Source: Deltaproteobacteria bacterium
GTDB taxonomy: Bacteria; Bdellovibrionota; Bdellovibrionia; JABDDW01
Assembly: GCA_013287405.1 (NCBI GenBank)
Contig: JABDDW010000004.1
Location: forward strand, 1 to 40,343
DNA length: 40,343 nt
Direction of reading: 5' to 3'
Within the stretch, counting starts at the first letter, position 1. Every line of letters begins with the position of its first letter. Below, in pieces: positions 1-9,126 of this stretch. The notes under the pieces are model-generated. The model made no database searches and was not told where the DNA came from. It saw nothing but the letters and a program-made list of their open reading frames with translations. Made by a program: the position numbers and the translations under genes.

Positions 1-24
1 GGTAAATCATTTAGACTCTGCGCC

Positions 25-852
25 TTGAAAACACAAAACATAACTTACAAAGTGATTCTCGCGGAGGAATTGGCGAAGCGGACAGAAAAGAATCCTAGGT
101 ACTCCCTCCGTGCCATGGCGAAAGCTTTAGATATTGAAGCTAGTGCCCTCTCAGAGATTTTATCTGTGAAACGGGTACCTTCTTTGAAAATGGCCGAAAG
201 AATGTTGAAAAATCTCGATTTGCCGCCAGACCAAAAAGAGAAGTTCTTGATATCAATAATTAGACACAGACAAGATGCAGGACTAAAAGTGCCACGCGAA
301 ATGCGAACCCCACCCCTTTATTCTCGCCAGGGTACTGAAACAGATTCGCCCCACCAAACCAAGGACTTGAGTATTGATCTCTTCAGGATCATCGGCGATT
401 GGCACCACTACGCCATACTGATGCTCACTTACGTGAAGGATTTTCAATCCAGGCCCAAATGGATTGCCACTCAGCTTTCGATTTCTGAAATTGAAGCTAA
501 ACTTGCCATCGAGCGGCTACTAGAGCTCGAACTTCTCAAGTGGCAAGGGGAACGTCTCGTCTCATGGAATAGCCATTTCACCACCTCAGATAAAACGGTA
601 ACGACCGCTGCACTGAAACGTCGTCAAAAACAGATATTGGAGAAGTCAGTTTATTCCCTTGAAAATGACCCCATTGAAGAGAGAAGTCACACGGCCATGA
701 CAATGGCCATTGATACGAAGAAAATTCCCGAGGCCAAGAAATTCATTGAAGAATTTACCAGCAAGATGAGCACCCTTCTGGAAACGGGCCACCAGGACCG
801 GGTTTATGAATTTCATGTTGGGCTTTTTCCATTGCAAAAAAAGAACAGTTAG
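25..852 (+). CDS. TIGR02147 family transcriptional regulator-like protein
   Basis: This 275-residue protein is a probable cytoplasmic DNA-binding regulator. Residues about 25-65 look like a helix-turn-helix (YSLRAMAKALDIEASALSEI), and a second winged-helix-like stretch lies at about 130-180. The C-terminus (VYEFHVGLFPLQKK) resembles the closing motif of TIGR02147 proteins, which are abundant in Bdellovibrio and Fibrobacter. The start is TTG. A -10-like TAGACT lies 7 nt upstream, but any -35 box would be outside the window, and I see no Shine-Dalgarno. Its stop codon overlaps the ribosome binding site of the next gene, so it is probably co-transcribed with the secreted metalloprotease-like gene and may control it. 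The target is inferred, not shown. Confidence 0.8.
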   Translation: MKTQNITYKVILAEELAKRTEKNPRYSLRAMAKALDIEASALSEILSVKRVPSLKMAERMLKNLDLPPDQKEKFLISIIRHRQDAGLKVPREMRTPPLYSRQGTETDSPHQTKDLSIDLFRIIGDWHHYAILMLTYVKDFQSRPKWIATQLSISEIEAKLAIERLLELELLKWQGERLVSWNSHFTTSDKTVTTAALKRRQKQILEKSVYSLENDPIEERSHTAMTMAIDTKKIPEAKKFIEEFTSKMSTLLETGHQDRVYEFHVGLFPLQKKNS

Positions 853-860
853 GAGTGACC

Positions 861-2135
861 ATGAGGAAGAAATTTTTTGTTTTCATTGTCTTCGGGATTG
901 TCAACTTGAAGATGACCGTTTCTTGGGCGGGGGCAGGTTCTCACGGGGCTGATGATGTCTCCCGATACCTCAATTTGGTAAAATTCTATATCGTCCCGGA
1001 TATCATTCACACCGTTACTATTGACCAAATGAAACGCGAAAAACATAACGAAAAGATTTTGGAAGCTTATAGAAGATTCTCAGAAAGCCTCCTTCAAGAC
1101 GGGCTCACCATCGATTTTCAAAAGGGTTCCGATGCAGAAGATGGACCATGGATTTCTACCGACGATGAAGTGGGAAGCTCCATTTTTTATAGCGTCGCAG
1201 GTTATCATTCCCGATTCGGGAAGAATTATGACCCCCTCGTCATCACGCAACACGTGTTTCACGAAATCGGTCATTGGTATAAGCTCAAAATGCGGCCAAA
1301 CATTTCCGAGGATGAGGCATGGGGGTTTGCCTATGCGGTGACAAAGGCTTACCAAGAAGTTTGTGAGAAAATGGGCGACGCCCCCATTTTTTCAACTTCA
1401 TCCTGTCTCTCCTATAAACTCTTGCGCCGAACAGAGATCGTCGAGGGCCGACTTCTTCATCCTTATCGGCGCCACCTCGAATCTTCGGTGTCAGATGCCA
1501 GTTGCCTTGAAAGCTACAATCAATCGGTTGCTCAACTGCGCGAGAGAATCTCTGGCCAAGAGGAGAGTATTGAATTAGCTAGTCATATCCTAAATTTTGA
1601 AAGGAAAGACCACATTTCTGACCCGAGTTGGTTCATCGAGGGGGTTATCGATATGATTGGCATGGTCTCGATGGTATTGCCAGCCGGCCTCTTTCCCGAA
1701 TTTGTGGGTCCGGAAATATTTGTGTTGGCAGCTACCGGGGCGGGAGGAATAGTAGCGTCTCCTTTTATCGGGCAAGCGATTCATAATGAGATTACGAGAG
1801 CAAACGCTGAGATTGACGCCTATAACGGGGCCATCGATCAAGCCGTATGGGCCCTCAAGAAGGGGAGCCAGTCTCCCTTTACTCGAGTCCTCTATATGGA
1901 TCGGCAATTTGTGCAAGCTCTGCTCTACGATGCTGAAACTAACTCTTTGACCACCCTCAACTTGGGGGTCAATAGCGACAATCCGATGTTCAAGCATCTC
2001 AAAATCTCAGGCCAACTAAACTTAAGTGAAATCAACCATCGCCTAAGGACGGTTGCTAAGTCAAAACAGCTCTGTGCCCCGGGACTATTTTCTTCGGCTG
2101 ATTTAGGCATGGTTATCGTTGATGTGAAAAACTGA
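861..2135 (+). CDS. Secreted protein with HEXXH zinc-peptidase motif, unknown family
   Basis: This protein has about 424 residues and an N-terminal signal peptide (MRKKFFVFIVFGIVNLKMTV, cleaved near SWAGA). ATG at 861 is chosen because AGGAG at 851-855 fits it; GTG at 855 is an alternative in the same frame. An HEIGHW motif at about residues 134-139 matches the HEXXH zinc-binding signature of metallopeptidases. A third ligand is not obvious. About 45 residues near positions 250-295 (IDMIGMVSMVLPAGLFPEFV onward) are hydrophobic and glycine-rich and could insert into a membrane. I do not recognise the full-length family. A secreted or periplasmic protease is an inference from the motif and signal peptide. 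The regulator gene directly upstream suggests controlled expression. Confidence 0.75.
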   Translation: MRKKFFVFIVFGIVNLKMTVSWAGAGSHGADDVSRYLNLVKFYIVPDIIHTVTIDQMKREKHNEKILEAYRRFSESLLQDGLTIDFQKGSDAEDGPWISTDDEVGSSIFYSVAGYHSRFGKNYDPLVITQHVFHEIGHWYKLKMRPNISEDEAWGFAYAVTKAYQEVCEKMGDAPIFSTSSCLSYKLLRRTEIVEGRLLHPYRRHLESSVSDASCLESYNQSVAQLRERISGQEESIELASHILNFERKDHISDPSWFIEGVIDMIGMVSMVLPAGLFPEFVGPEIFVLAATGAGGIVASPFIGQAIHNEITRANAEIDAYNGAIDQAVWALKKGSQSPFTRVLYMDRQFVQALLYDAETNSLTTLNLGVNSDNPMFKHLKISGQLNLSEINHRLRTVAKSKQLCAPGLFSSADLGMVIVDVKN

Positions 2136-2167
2136 TTTTAAATTATTTTTATTTATATGAGGTTGTT

Positions 2168-3361
2168 ATGAAAATTTTTGCACTGGAACTATTAATATTG
2201 GGCCTTTCCATGGCTTGGAATCCAAATGTTTTGGCTGAAAACCCCAAGGCCGAAGAAAATCGGATTCATGATGTTATTAACGATATGGAGTCAGCCTGCG
2301 TTCAGGACCCAGTATGTTACTCTACAAGATCTTATAACTTGCCCGACGATATCGGACGGATTTTGAGGACTGCGTGTCTGGTGGTGGAACCGAATCACCG
2401 TGACCGAGTCATGAACGTCATAGGTTGCTGGCATAACGCGATAAAATACTTAAGAACGTGGTCCTTTCCCTCAAGCGCCTACGAATTGGCTCGGTACAAG
2501 ATTGGTCTGGGGATCGACGCTTGCGATGGGATCCCAGGTAAGCTCAATTGGGACGGTAATGAACTTGACGCTAAGAAAGGCGTCTTCGGCAATAATTTGG
2601 ACAAGGTCTCGGTCAATAAAGGTTCGATCCGTGTCGTATCCTCATGCTTTTACAATGCGACCAGTGTTCTGACAGAAGTCGAAAACTCTTGGATTCTCAA
2701 ACCCCAGGTGGATATCATTTTTGACTCATGCCGTCTGCCCGGGGTCAACCTAGCGGATCGTTTATATGGATCATGTTTTCAAGTGGGCCTAGCGAATATC
2801 CATGATAGCCCCTTAGCAAAGAATCACGATGAGGAACAAAGAATTATTCTGAAGGGTCTTGGTAGGGCCTGTGACGAATACAGAACCGGTAGGGATCTCC
2901 CGGGGGACAAAAGTGGGGACATGGAGACTAACGAATATGCTGAATATAATGGGGATCAAGTCTACTCTAGACCGAACATATGTTATGACACAGGTTTTCA
3001 AGAGTTGAATTTACCCGACATGACAAGCGTCATTGTCCACAGTGCATGCCACGCCCATTCCGATGTCAACGGTTGTTTTGGCCGGGCGACTCAGTATTTG
3101 GCGACTTATCCTCGGCCATTAACAGATCACGATAAATTGAGCTACACTGCCGGACTTATCTTATCTATGTGTAGTTCTTATAATGATGCCTGCGCGATAG
3201 CGGCACTCACCAGTGTCGTCGTAGATCACGATAAAGATGGAAATGTGATCGCGCGGCAACAAAACGTACAGGCTTCAATGAACCCCCTACTTCAAGTTGG
3301 AGTCGACTGTAAGAGCGGGTCTTGTTACAATAAAGTTAAGGTTTTCTTTGAAAAATTTTAG
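2168..3361 (+). CDS. Secreted cysteine-rich protein with threefold internal repeat
   Basis: This 397-residue protein has a signal peptide (MKIFALELLILGLSMAWNPN, cleavage after VLA). GAGG 9 bases before the ATG serves as ribosome binding site. The mature chain holds about 16 cysteines. Three degenerate units lie at about residues 40-120, 158-238 and 270-340. Each has a hydrophobic helix ending in AC or SC (IGRILRTAC, VDIIFDSC, VIVHSAC), then GC or SC plus a helix (VIGCWHNAIKYL, YGSCFQVGLANI, VNGCFGRATQYL), then a third Cys (IGLGIDAC, LKGLGRAC, AGLILSMC). This suggests a disulfide-stabilised all-helical solenoid outside the cytoplasm. I recognise no named family. A hairpin terminator follows the stop, closing the regulator-protease-repeat unit. 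Confidence 0.75.
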   Translation: MKIFALELLILGLSMAWNPNVLAENPKAEENRIHDVINDMESACVQDPVCYSTRSYNLPDDIGRILRTACLVVEPNHRDRVMNVIGCWHNAIKYLRTWSFPSSAYELARYKIGLGIDACDGIPGKLNWDGNELDAKKGVFGNNLDKVSVNKGSIRVVSSCFYNATSVLTEVENSWILKPQVDIIFDSCRLPGVNLADRLYGSCFQVGLANIHDSPLAKNHDEEQRIILKGLGRACDEYRTGRDLPGDKSGDMETNEYAEYNGDQVYSRPNICYDTGFQELNLPDMTSVIVHSACHAHSDVNGCFGRATQYLATYPRPLTDHDKLSYTAGLILSMCSSYNDACAIAALTSVVVDHDKDGNVIARQQNVQASMNPLLQVGVDCKSGSCYNKVKVFFEKF

Positions 3362-3381
3362 TGTAAGAAAATTACACTTTT
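3360..3381 (+). terminator. Rho-independent terminator after the Cys-rich gene
   Basis: A 7-bp perfect stem, AGTGTAA at 3360-3366 and TTACACT at 3372-3378, encloses a 5-nt loop and is followed by TTTTA. It begins inside the stop codon of the upstream gene, consistent with the end of the three-gene unit that starts the window. Confidence 0.65.
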
Positions 3382-3600
3382 ACTCCTATTTTGTGGAGAT
3401 TTTGCAAAAAAAGGAACAAACTTCTCCAAGGCCGACAACCTATTTTAGATCGAAAGAATTTGGTCTTTGGCGGAATGCTAAACCTCTATAGAAGGTCCTA
3501 GGGGGCCCGCGCTAAGTATTTAATTTGCTGAACTATTCCTAGGCTCGCCCCATGAGCCCTCAGGTTTAGTTTTGATTTCAAATACCGATAAGCCCTTGAA
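3382..3600. other. Intergenic region upstream of the GH5 gene
   Basis: About 220 bases without a supported gene. It is AT-rich at first, then holds a GC-rich patch near 3497-3515 and a small hairpin (AGGCTC at 3541-3546 with GAGCC at 3554-3558). A confident promoter was not found, although the glycosidase gene must be transcribed from this region. Confidence 0.4.
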
Positions 3601-5010
3601 GTGGGTTGGAAATCTTTTTCTCGAATATTTAGCTCTGTAGTTTTAGCAATTGCTTTGTGCTCCTGCTCACAATCCAATGTTTCTGTCCCCGGCTCTTTAA
3701 GTGGCACCTCGGGATCTTCCTCTACCGGAACTCCTCTTCCCATTGTCAGCCCCAACCCGTCGCCAACACCGTTGAACACTCCTGCGCCTCAAGCAACGCC
3801 AAGTCCAATTCCAAAGGCTACTCCAACTCCGGTCGTCGGTCCGAGTCCAACTCCAAGTCCCGTTGCGAGTCCCAGTCCAACACCAAGCCCAAATCCAACT
3901 CCCAGTCCCAGCCCGTCTCCAACTCCCACCCCAACACCCACTCCGCAACCAACTGCAGTGGCGTGCCCGACAAATAAAGGTGTTTTTGGGGTAAACCTAT
4001 CGGGAAATGAGTATTCATGGGAGAGCCTAGGGACTTCAAAAGAGTTATCTTACCTCAAGAGTAAGGGTGTTACACTCCTTCGTGTTCCTACGGCGTGGGA
4101 AAAACTTCAAGGGACATTGAATGGACCGCTAAACGCCCCACAAGTAACCGATCTCAAAAATTTTCTTACGCTGGCCTCAACTTATGGAATTGGTGTCGTC
4201 GTCGATATTCACAACTACGCTATGTATAACACTTTGTGGGCGGCCCAAGTGACAGCGGGACAGCTTGTCACTCAACCCTGCGTGGGTTCGGGCTGTGTCA
4301 CGCTGGGGTCAGGATTTCAAGCCTCCGCTCTAGTTCAGTTTTGGACCCTCCTCGCTCAAACTCTTAAAGGTCAGTCCGGTCTAATCGGTTACGATCTCAT
4401 GAACGAACCAAATTCTCTCTCAAGTAATACGGTTTGGTCTCAAGCCGCCCAAGCTATAGTGAATGGAATTAGAACCGTCGACACCACCACGACAATTGTC
4501 GTTGAGGGTTATCAGTGGGCCGGTTCTCAAAATTGGGTGACCAATAATCCTGGGTTTCCGCTAAGAGATCCATCAAATAAGATTGTATACGAGGCCCACT
4601 CTTACTGGGATGATACCAGCAGTACTTATCCGCAGCCCTATAGTTACTACTGTCCGACAGCTTGCCCCCAACGGGGAGTGCAAATGCTCCAACACTTCGT
4701 ACAATGGATTCAATCAAACCATCTTAAAGGTTTCGTCGGCGAGTTTGGTGTTCCGGCAAATGATTCTAATTGGATTACGGTTTTATCAAATGCTCTAGGC
4801 TATCTGTCGCAAAATGGAATCGCGGGAACCTACTGGAGCTACGGTTACGATGAACCTGGGGGAACAAATCCTTGGTGGGTCACAACTATGCAAGGTGGAG
4901 GAAATAAAATCTTTCTTGATTTAGAACCCGACGGATCAACTCCTCCTCAGTGGGCGACGCTAAATCCTTATCTTGCCTCTGGGGTCCCCAACACCTGCTT
5001 CAACAAATAA
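3601..5010 (+). CDS. GH5-family glycoside hydrolase (endoglucanase-like) lipoprotein
   Basis: This 469-residue protein starts at GTG. Its lipoprotein signal has LCSC as lipobox (Cys22), so it is probably anchored to the outer membrane or exposed outside. Residues about 35-120 form a Pro/Thr/Ser/Ala linker of PSPTP-like repeats. The catalytic domain fills residues 125-469 and carries the GH5 landmarks: [27 protein letters not shown], the acid/base Glu269 in [14 protein letters not shown], and the nucleophile Glu381 in VGEFGVP. GH5 enzymes cut beta-1,4-glucans and related beta-linked polysaccharides. Which substrate is used cannot be read here. No carbohydrate-binding module is visible, so the long linker probably only spaces the enzyme from the membrane. 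The next gene is convergent, 8 bases away. Confidence 0.9.
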   Translation: MGWKSFSRIFSSVVLAIALCSCSQSNVSVPGSLSGTSGSSSTGTPLPIVSPNPSPTPLNTPAPQATPSPIPKATPTPVVGPSPTPSPVASPSPTPSPNPTPSPSPSPTPTPTPTPQPTAVACPTNKGVFGVNLSGNEYSWESLGTSKELSYLKSKGVTLLRVPTAWEKLQGTLNGPLNAPQVTDLKNFLTLASTYGIGVVVDIHNYAMYNTLWAAQVTAGQLVTQPCVGSGCVTLGSGFQASALVQFWTLLAQTLKGQSGLIGYDLMNEPNSLSSNTVWSQAAQAIVNGIRTVDTTTTIVVEGYQWAGSQNWVTNNPGFPLRDPSNKIVYEAHSYWDDTSSTYPQPYSYYCPTACPQRGVQMLQHFVQWIQSNHLKGFVGEFGVPANDSNWITVLSNALGYLSQNGIAGTYWSYGYDEPGGTNPWWVTTMQGGGNKIFLDLEPDGSTPPQWATLNPYLASGVPNTCFNK

Positions 5011-5018
5011 GACTAATC

Positions 5019-6059
5019 TCAGAGCACCCTTAAACTCAGCTCCCCTGTTTCTGAACTCAATCGAAGGTGCCCCGGTTGATTTCCGCGCAACTGACCAGAA
5101 ATCACTTTTGAATCGGGACCGCTCTTTTTTTCAAGTTCCTTTGGAGCATTGAGTTGTCCCTTGGTCGAAAGGCTAACGTTGGCGGCACTTTCCCTCCCCA
5201 CGGTTAGGGCCAGAGGGCCTGAAACACTGACTAGGCGTACATCAACCGGGCCTTTGACGTTAGCATGAATGGAACCTCCGTCAGAGTGGCCAACCAGTGA
5301 CCCTTTATGATCCGCAATGTGAATTGTCGCCACACCGGTTTGAATGTCCATCCCTCCTAGGGTATCTACTGTAGTCACGCCGCCTTTTTGGGACGAGATA
5401 ACCGTTGGTCCTACTATTTTCTTAAGATGAGTTTCACCAGAAAACGTCCGCACACGTGCATGCCCGGTAACGTCACTTATCGCAAGCGTGCTTGCGAAAT
5501 TTTCAATACTTAAATTACCCTTGATCCCGTCTACCTTCAGACTCCCAAGAAGTGTTCTTAAAGTAAGATCGCCAATCATATTTTCGATGGCAATATGACC
5601 ATCCTCGCTGGAAATAAAAACGGGAGCCCTCCATTGGGTCACCTTAGCGTCTCCTCTTTGCCAATATATTTCTAAACTCATTCCCGCCGGCGCGCTGACT
5701 TCAAGCTTGACCTCAGGGGCATGACGTCCTTGGACCCATCTCGACCACTCCGTGACTGTGCCAGGAGGGAACGCTCGAATTTCAACGGAGTCGCCACTAT
5801 TAATGGCTCGGACTGAATATTGAGTTAAATAACCAGAGGTCACGGTGGGGTCTTCACCATCACCGTACTTTAGCGCTTTTATCGTCACCAAATCTTTAAC
5901 GTTTGACTCAGTCACCGAAACTGATCCCTCATACCCTGCGATAAAAAGCCTTTTGGCCTGGCCGCGCACTAACTGCTGTGGAGTCTCAACGATAACGGGT
6001 CCCTTAGCACTCGCATTAAAGGCAATAAGAAGGCAACCGAGGACAAAATAGCTTTTCAT
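5019..6059 (-). CDS. Exported DUF4097-like beta-strand repeat protein
   Basis: This protein has about 346 residues and starts at MKSYFVLGCLLIAFNASA, a typical signal peptide. A TTG 36 bases upstream is in frame but would bury the signal peptide. From about residue 130 onward there are many short beta-strand turns (IAIENMIGDLTLRTLLGSLK, then VDGIKGNLSIENF, VRTFSGETHLKKI, MDIQTGVATIHI). This pattern matches DUF4097/putative-adhesin proteins, which fold as right-handed beta-helices. The role is unknown; a periplasmic or surface structural role is likely. A strong promoter lies directly upstream with no Shine-Dalgarno, suggesting a leaderless transcript. Confidence 0.65.
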   Translation of the reverse strand: MKSYFVLGCLLIAFNASAKGPVIVETPQQLVRGQAKRLFIAGYEGSVSVTESNVKDLVTIKALKYGDGEDPTVTSGYLTQYSVRAINSGDSVEIRAFPPGTVTEWSRWVQGRHAPEVKLEVSAPAGMSLEIYWQRGDAKVTQWRAPVFISSEDGHIAIENMIGDLTLRTLLGSLKVDGIKGNLSIENFASTLAISDVTGHARVRTFSGETHLKKIVGPTVISSQKGGVTTVDTLGGMDIQTGVATIHIADHKGSLVGHSDGGSIHANVKGPVDVRLVSVSGPLALTVGRESAANVSLSTKGQLNAPKELEKKSGPDSKVISGQLRGNQPGHLRLSSETGELSLRVL

Positions 6060-6065
6060 AGAACC

Positions 6066-6095
6066 AGTATAGGGAAAATTTGACAAATTTATCAA
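6066..6095 (-). promoter_or_regulatory. Sigma70-like promoter, -10 six nt before ATG
   Basis: On the minus strand TTGATA (6095-6090) is separated by 18 nt from TATACT (6071-6066). Six nucleotides later comes the ATG at 6059. The predicted transcription start therefore falls at or next to the start codon, and no Shine-Dalgarno fits in between. Confidence 0.55.
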
Positions 6096-6162
6096 GGTGA
6101 TAAAGGCTAAGATTTATTGAAAAACCTTGCTCCCCCAGCCTGTTCAAAAAGGAGGCTTTGTA

Positions 6163-7341
6163 ATGTCTGTAGTCATCACCAGTCATGCCCGCACCCCCAT
6201 CGGAACTTTTATGGGAAGTCTCTCCCAAATCAGCGCTCCTAAGCTAGGCAGTTTTGTAATCGCCGAAGCCGTGAAAAGATCGGGAATCCAACCTAACCAA
6301 GTTTCCGAAGTGATTATGGGAAATGTCTTAACCGCTGGGATAGGGCAAGCTCCGGCACGACAAGCGTCTATTTTTGCGCAAATCCCCAATTCTGTCCCGT
6401 GCATGACTATAAACAAAGTGTGTGGAAGTGGACTTAAAGCCGTAATGCTTGCCACTCAGGCCATTCTTTCCGGAGATGCTGATGTTATCGTGGCTGGTGG
6501 CCAGGAGAATATGTCCCTTTGCCCACACCTTCTTGAGAAATCCCGAACGGGTTACAAAATGGGACATTTTCAAGCTACGGACAGCATGATCAAAGACGGT
6601 CTTTGGGACGTCTACAATAACTATCATATGGGAAGTGCTGCTGAGCTCTGTGCTCGTGAGGGGAGTTATTCTAGGGAAGCTCAAGATGAGTACGCCACTG
6701 AAAGCTATAAGAGAGCTCTGATGGCGACAAAAGAAGGTTATTTCAAAAGCGAAATTGTTCCCGTTGACATTCAACTTGCTGGGAGCAAAGAAACGACTCG
6801 CTTTCAAGAAGACGAGCAACCCCAAAAAGTTAAATTTGATAAAATCCCCACCCTCAAACCGGCCTTTGAAAAAACTGGAACCATAACGGCCGCTAATGCA
6901 AGCGCCATCAACGACGGAGCTGCGGCCCTTGTAGTCATGTCCGAAGAAAGGGCAAAATCTTTAGGGGTAAAACCCTTGGTGAAAATCCTAGGGCAAGCTT
7001 CTGCCGCTCAAGCGCCTGAGTGGTTTACGACAGCTCCAGCAAAGGCTATGAATTCTGTTCTTAAGAAAACGGGATTAAGCTTTAAGGATATTGACCTCTT
7101 TGAAATCAACGAAGCCTTTGCCGTGGTTGCTATGGCCACAATCAAAGAATTAAATTTGGATCCGAAGAGAGTTAACCCTTCCGGCGGCGCCATTGCTTTA
7201 GGGCACCCCATTGGAGCTAGCGGGGCTAGAATCCTAACGACACTCATAAGTAATATGATAAGGCAAGGGGCCAAGCGGGGAATGGCCAGCATCTGTATTG
7301 GAGGGGGAGAAGCTTCGGCTCTTATCGTGGAACTTATATGA
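6163..7341 (+). CDS. atoB: Acetyl-CoA acetyltransferase (thiolase)
   Basis: This 392-residue thiolase has the same length as the well-studied biosynthetic thiolase of Zoogloea. The start is fixed by GGAGG at 6151-6155 before ATG 6163. Active-site residues are present: Cys87 in NKVCGSGLK (acyl-enzyme), His348 in GHPIGASGAR and Cys378 in CIGGGEAS (general base). It interconverts two acetyl-CoA and acetoacetyl-CoA in the cytoplasm. The last motif has GGGEAS rather than the common GGGMG. The stop overlaps the ATG of the CoA-transferase alpha gene (ATGA). Together they could activate acetoacetate and cleave it to acetyl-CoA, or run the reverse. The symbol phaA would serve equally well, since no polyhydroxyalkanoate genes are nearby to decide. 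Confidence 0.93.
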   Translation: MSVVITSHARTPIGTFMGSLSQISAPKLGSFVIAEAVKRSGIQPNQVSEVIMGNVLTAGIGQAPARQASIFAQIPNSVPCMTINKVCGSGLKAVMLATQAILSGDADVIVAGGQENMSLCPHLLEKSRTGYKMGHFQATDSMIKDGLWDVYNNYHMGSAAELCAREGSYSREAQDEYATESYKRALMATKEGYFKSEIVPVDIQLAGSKETTRFQEDEQPQKVKFDKIPTLKPAFEKTGTITAANASAINDGAAALVVMSEERAKSLGVKPLVKILGQASAAQAPEWFTTAPAKAMNSVLKKTGLSFKDIDLFEINEAFAVVAMATIKELNLDPKRVNPSGGAIALGHPIGASGARILTTLISNMIRQGAKRGMASICIGGGEASALIVELI

Positions 7342-8036
7342 AAACCAACAAAGTTTTAAATAATGCCGACGACGCTATAAGGGATATTTTTGAAGGGGCC
7401 ACTTTGATGGTGGGCGGGTTTGGACTTTGTGGTATCCCAGAAAACCTTATAGCGGCCTTAAAATCTAAGGGAACAAAGAAGCTAATCTGCATTTCTAATA
7501 ACGCCGGCGTCAGGGATTTTGGTCTTGGCCTTTGCATGGCCAATAAACAAATAAAAAAAATGATTGCCAGTTACGTTGGAGAAAACGACATCTTTGAAAA
7601 GCAATTTCTCTCGGGCGAACTAGAAGTTGAGCTTGTGCCTCAAGGAACCTTTTCAGAGCGGATCAGAGCCGGAGGGGCAGGCATCCCGGGCTTTTACACC
7701 CCCACTGGCGTCGGAACACTTGTCGCTGAAGGAAAAGAAGTTAAAGAATTTGAAGGACGAAAATATATTTTAGAGCGAGCGCTCAAGGCTGATTTTGCAT
7801 TGATTAAAGCCTGGAAGGGTGACCCGTCAGGCAACCTTGTTTATAGAAAAACAACGCGAAACTTTAACCCCATGATGGCTACGGCCGCCAAAATAACTAT
7901 TGCCGAAGTTGAAGAGCTTGTTCCTGTGGGGAGTTTAGATCCCGACCAGATTCATACCCCCGGCATATATGTTAAGAGAATCATCCAAGGGAAGAACTAC
8001 GAAAAAAGGATTGAAAACAGGACGGTGACCCCATGA
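7338..8036 (+). CDS. scoA: 3-oxoacid CoA-transferase subunit A
   Basis: This 232-residue alpha subunit of a family I CoA-transferase has the glycine-rich CoA-binding signature near the N-terminus ([14 protein letters not shown]) and the conserved [16 protein letters not shown] segment. With the beta subunit it moves CoA from succinyl-CoA (or another acyl-CoA) to acetoacetate. It overlaps the thiolase gene by 4 nt (ATGA) and the beta-subunit gene by 4 nt, indicating translational coupling and equal stoichiometry. Annotation as the acetoacetate/butyrate transferase AtoD is an alternative name; the protein family is the same. Confidence 0.93.
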   Translation: MKTNKVLNNADDAIRDIFEGATLMVGGFGLCGIPENLIAALKSKGTKKLICISNNAGVRDFGLGLCMANKQIKKMIASYVGENDIFEKQFLSGELEVELVPQGTFSERIRAGGAGIPGFYTPTGVGTLVAEGKEVKEFEGRKYILERALKADFALIKAWKGDPSGNLVYRKTTRNFNPMMATAAKITIAEVEELVPVGSLDPDQIHTPGIYVKRIIQGKNYEKRIENRTVTP

Positions 8037-8692
8037 GTTTAACGCGAGACCAAATCGTTAAGCGCATCGCTCTTGAGCTCAAAGACGGCTACACCGTAAA
8101 CCTGGGAATCGGAATGCCAACTCTCGTGGCTAATCACATCCCTCCCGGAATGGATATCGTTCTTCAATCTGAAAATGGAATATTGGGCCTGGGCCCCTTC
8201 CCCAAAGAAGATGAAGTTGATCCTGACCTGATCAATGCTGGAAAGCAAACGGTTACCGTTTTGCCAGGAGCGAGTTTTTTTTCGTCAGCTGATTCTTTTG
8301 CTATGATCCGCGGCGGCCATATTGATCTCACTGTTCTTGGAGCCATGCAGGTCGATGAAAAAGGAAGTATTGCTAACTGGATGATCCCCGGGAAAATGGT
8401 TAAAGGCATGGGGGGCGCCATGGACCTTGTTGCAGGAGCCAAACGAGTTATCGTAGCTATGCAACACTGTGATAAAAAAAATAATGAAAAAAAAGTACTT
8501 AAGAAATGTACTCTCCCATTGACTGGAATTGGAGTCGTCGACCTTATCGTGACCGATATGGGGGTAATGGAAGTAACCAAAGACGGCTTAATATTAATTG
8601 AGCATGCTCCCACTTTGACTTTTGAACAAATTCAAAGCGAGACGGAGGCCAAACTTATAAAGGGTCCCCAACTTAAACCGGTGAAGATCTAA
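8033..8692 (+). CDS. scoB: 3-oxoacid CoA-transferase subunit B
   Basis: This 219-residue beta subunit carries the catalytic glutamate of family I CoA-transferases, Glu47 in the SENGILG motif, which forms the enzyme-CoA thioester. NLGIGMPT near the N-terminus and [15 protein letters not shown] are further family landmarks. It overlaps the alpha gene (ATGA) and is followed after only 3 bases by the cyclic-nucleotide-binding gene. The complete set thiolase-scoA-scoB is the textbook cassette for acetoacetate use or formation, cytoplasmic. Confidence 0.93.
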   Translation: MSLTRDQIVKRIALELKDGYTVNLGIGMPTLVANHIPPGMDIVLQSENGILGLGPFPKEDEVDPDLINAGKQTVTVLPGASFFSSADSFAMIRGGHIDLTVLGAMQVDEKGSIANWMIPGKMVKGMGGAMDLVAGAKRVIVAMQHCDKKNNEKKVLKKCTLPLTGIGVVDLIVTDMGVMEVTKDGLILIEHAPTLTFEQIQSETEAKLIKGPQLKPVKI

Positions 8693-8695
8693 AAC

Positions 8696-9058
8696 ATGGC
8701 CGAGCTAAAAAAACTTGCCCAAAACGAAATCCTTTTTAAAGAAGGGGACGAATCTAAGAGCATGTTCATCGTAAAAGGGGGAAGGCTCATCGTTTTTCAA
8801 AGCACGGGGGGAGCCGAAGTGGTCTTGGCGGAGATGGGTCCCGGTCAAGTTGTAGGAGAAATGGCCTACTTTGATCGCAGGCCCAGATCTGCATCAGTCA
8901 GGGCCAAGGTGACCTCAGAAGTCTTGGAACTACCCTACAAGGCCCTAGAAGCACAGTTTGAAGCCTTACCCAATTGGCTTCAGGCTCTGGTGAAATCCAT
9001 AAACGAACATTTGCGCCAAGCCAACGCCCGAATTCAGGAATTAGAAAAAAATCGTTAA
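8696..9058 (+). CDS. Stand-alone cyclic-nucleotide-binding (CNB) domain protein
   Basis: This 120-residue protein consists almost entirely of one CNB beta-barrel (ILFKEGDESKSMFIVKGGRL, then GQVVGEMAYFDRRPRSASVR). The segment GEMAYFDRRPRSAS matches the phosphate-binding cassette that holds cAMP or cGMP, with the conserved Glu and Arg. A C-terminal helix (INEHLRQANARIQELEKNR) could make a coiled coil. There is no helix-turn-helix as in Crp/Fnr, so it probably does not bind DNA alone. It starts 3 bases after scoB, the fourth gene of the ketone-body operon. It may be a cAMP sensor partnering another protein, but the ligand and partner are inferred. Confidence 0.8.
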   Translation: MAELKKLAQNEILFKEGDESKSMFIVKGGRLIVFQSTGGAEVVLAEMGPGQVVGEMAYFDRRPRSASVRAKVTSEVLELPYKALEAQFEALPNWLQALVKSINEHLRQANARIQELEKNR

Positions 9059-9065
9059 AGTTGAA

Positions 9066-9095
9066 GCATCAATATATGTACCAATAAATTGATGC
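9066..9095. terminator. Possible bidirectional terminator hairpin
   Basis: GCATCAAT (9066-9073) pairs perfectly with ATTGATGC (9088-9095) around a 14-nt loop. It sits between two convergent genes. A clear U-tract is missing on the plus strand, so termination is plausible rather than certain. Confidence 0.4.
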
Positions 9096-9126
9096 ACATC
9101 TCGACCAAAAGTAAGCTGGTACCTCT

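Noticed and set aside
3498..3779. Minus-strand frame of 93 codons opposite the GH5 gene start
   Set aside because: It is a shadow of the Pro/Thr/Ser linker region, with no ribosome site and no family features.
6080..6113. TTGACA as a plus-strand promoter for the thiolase operon
   Set aside because: No -10 hexamer lies at 15-19 bases; the best candidate TAAGAT is 22 bases away. The operon promoter remains unidentified.
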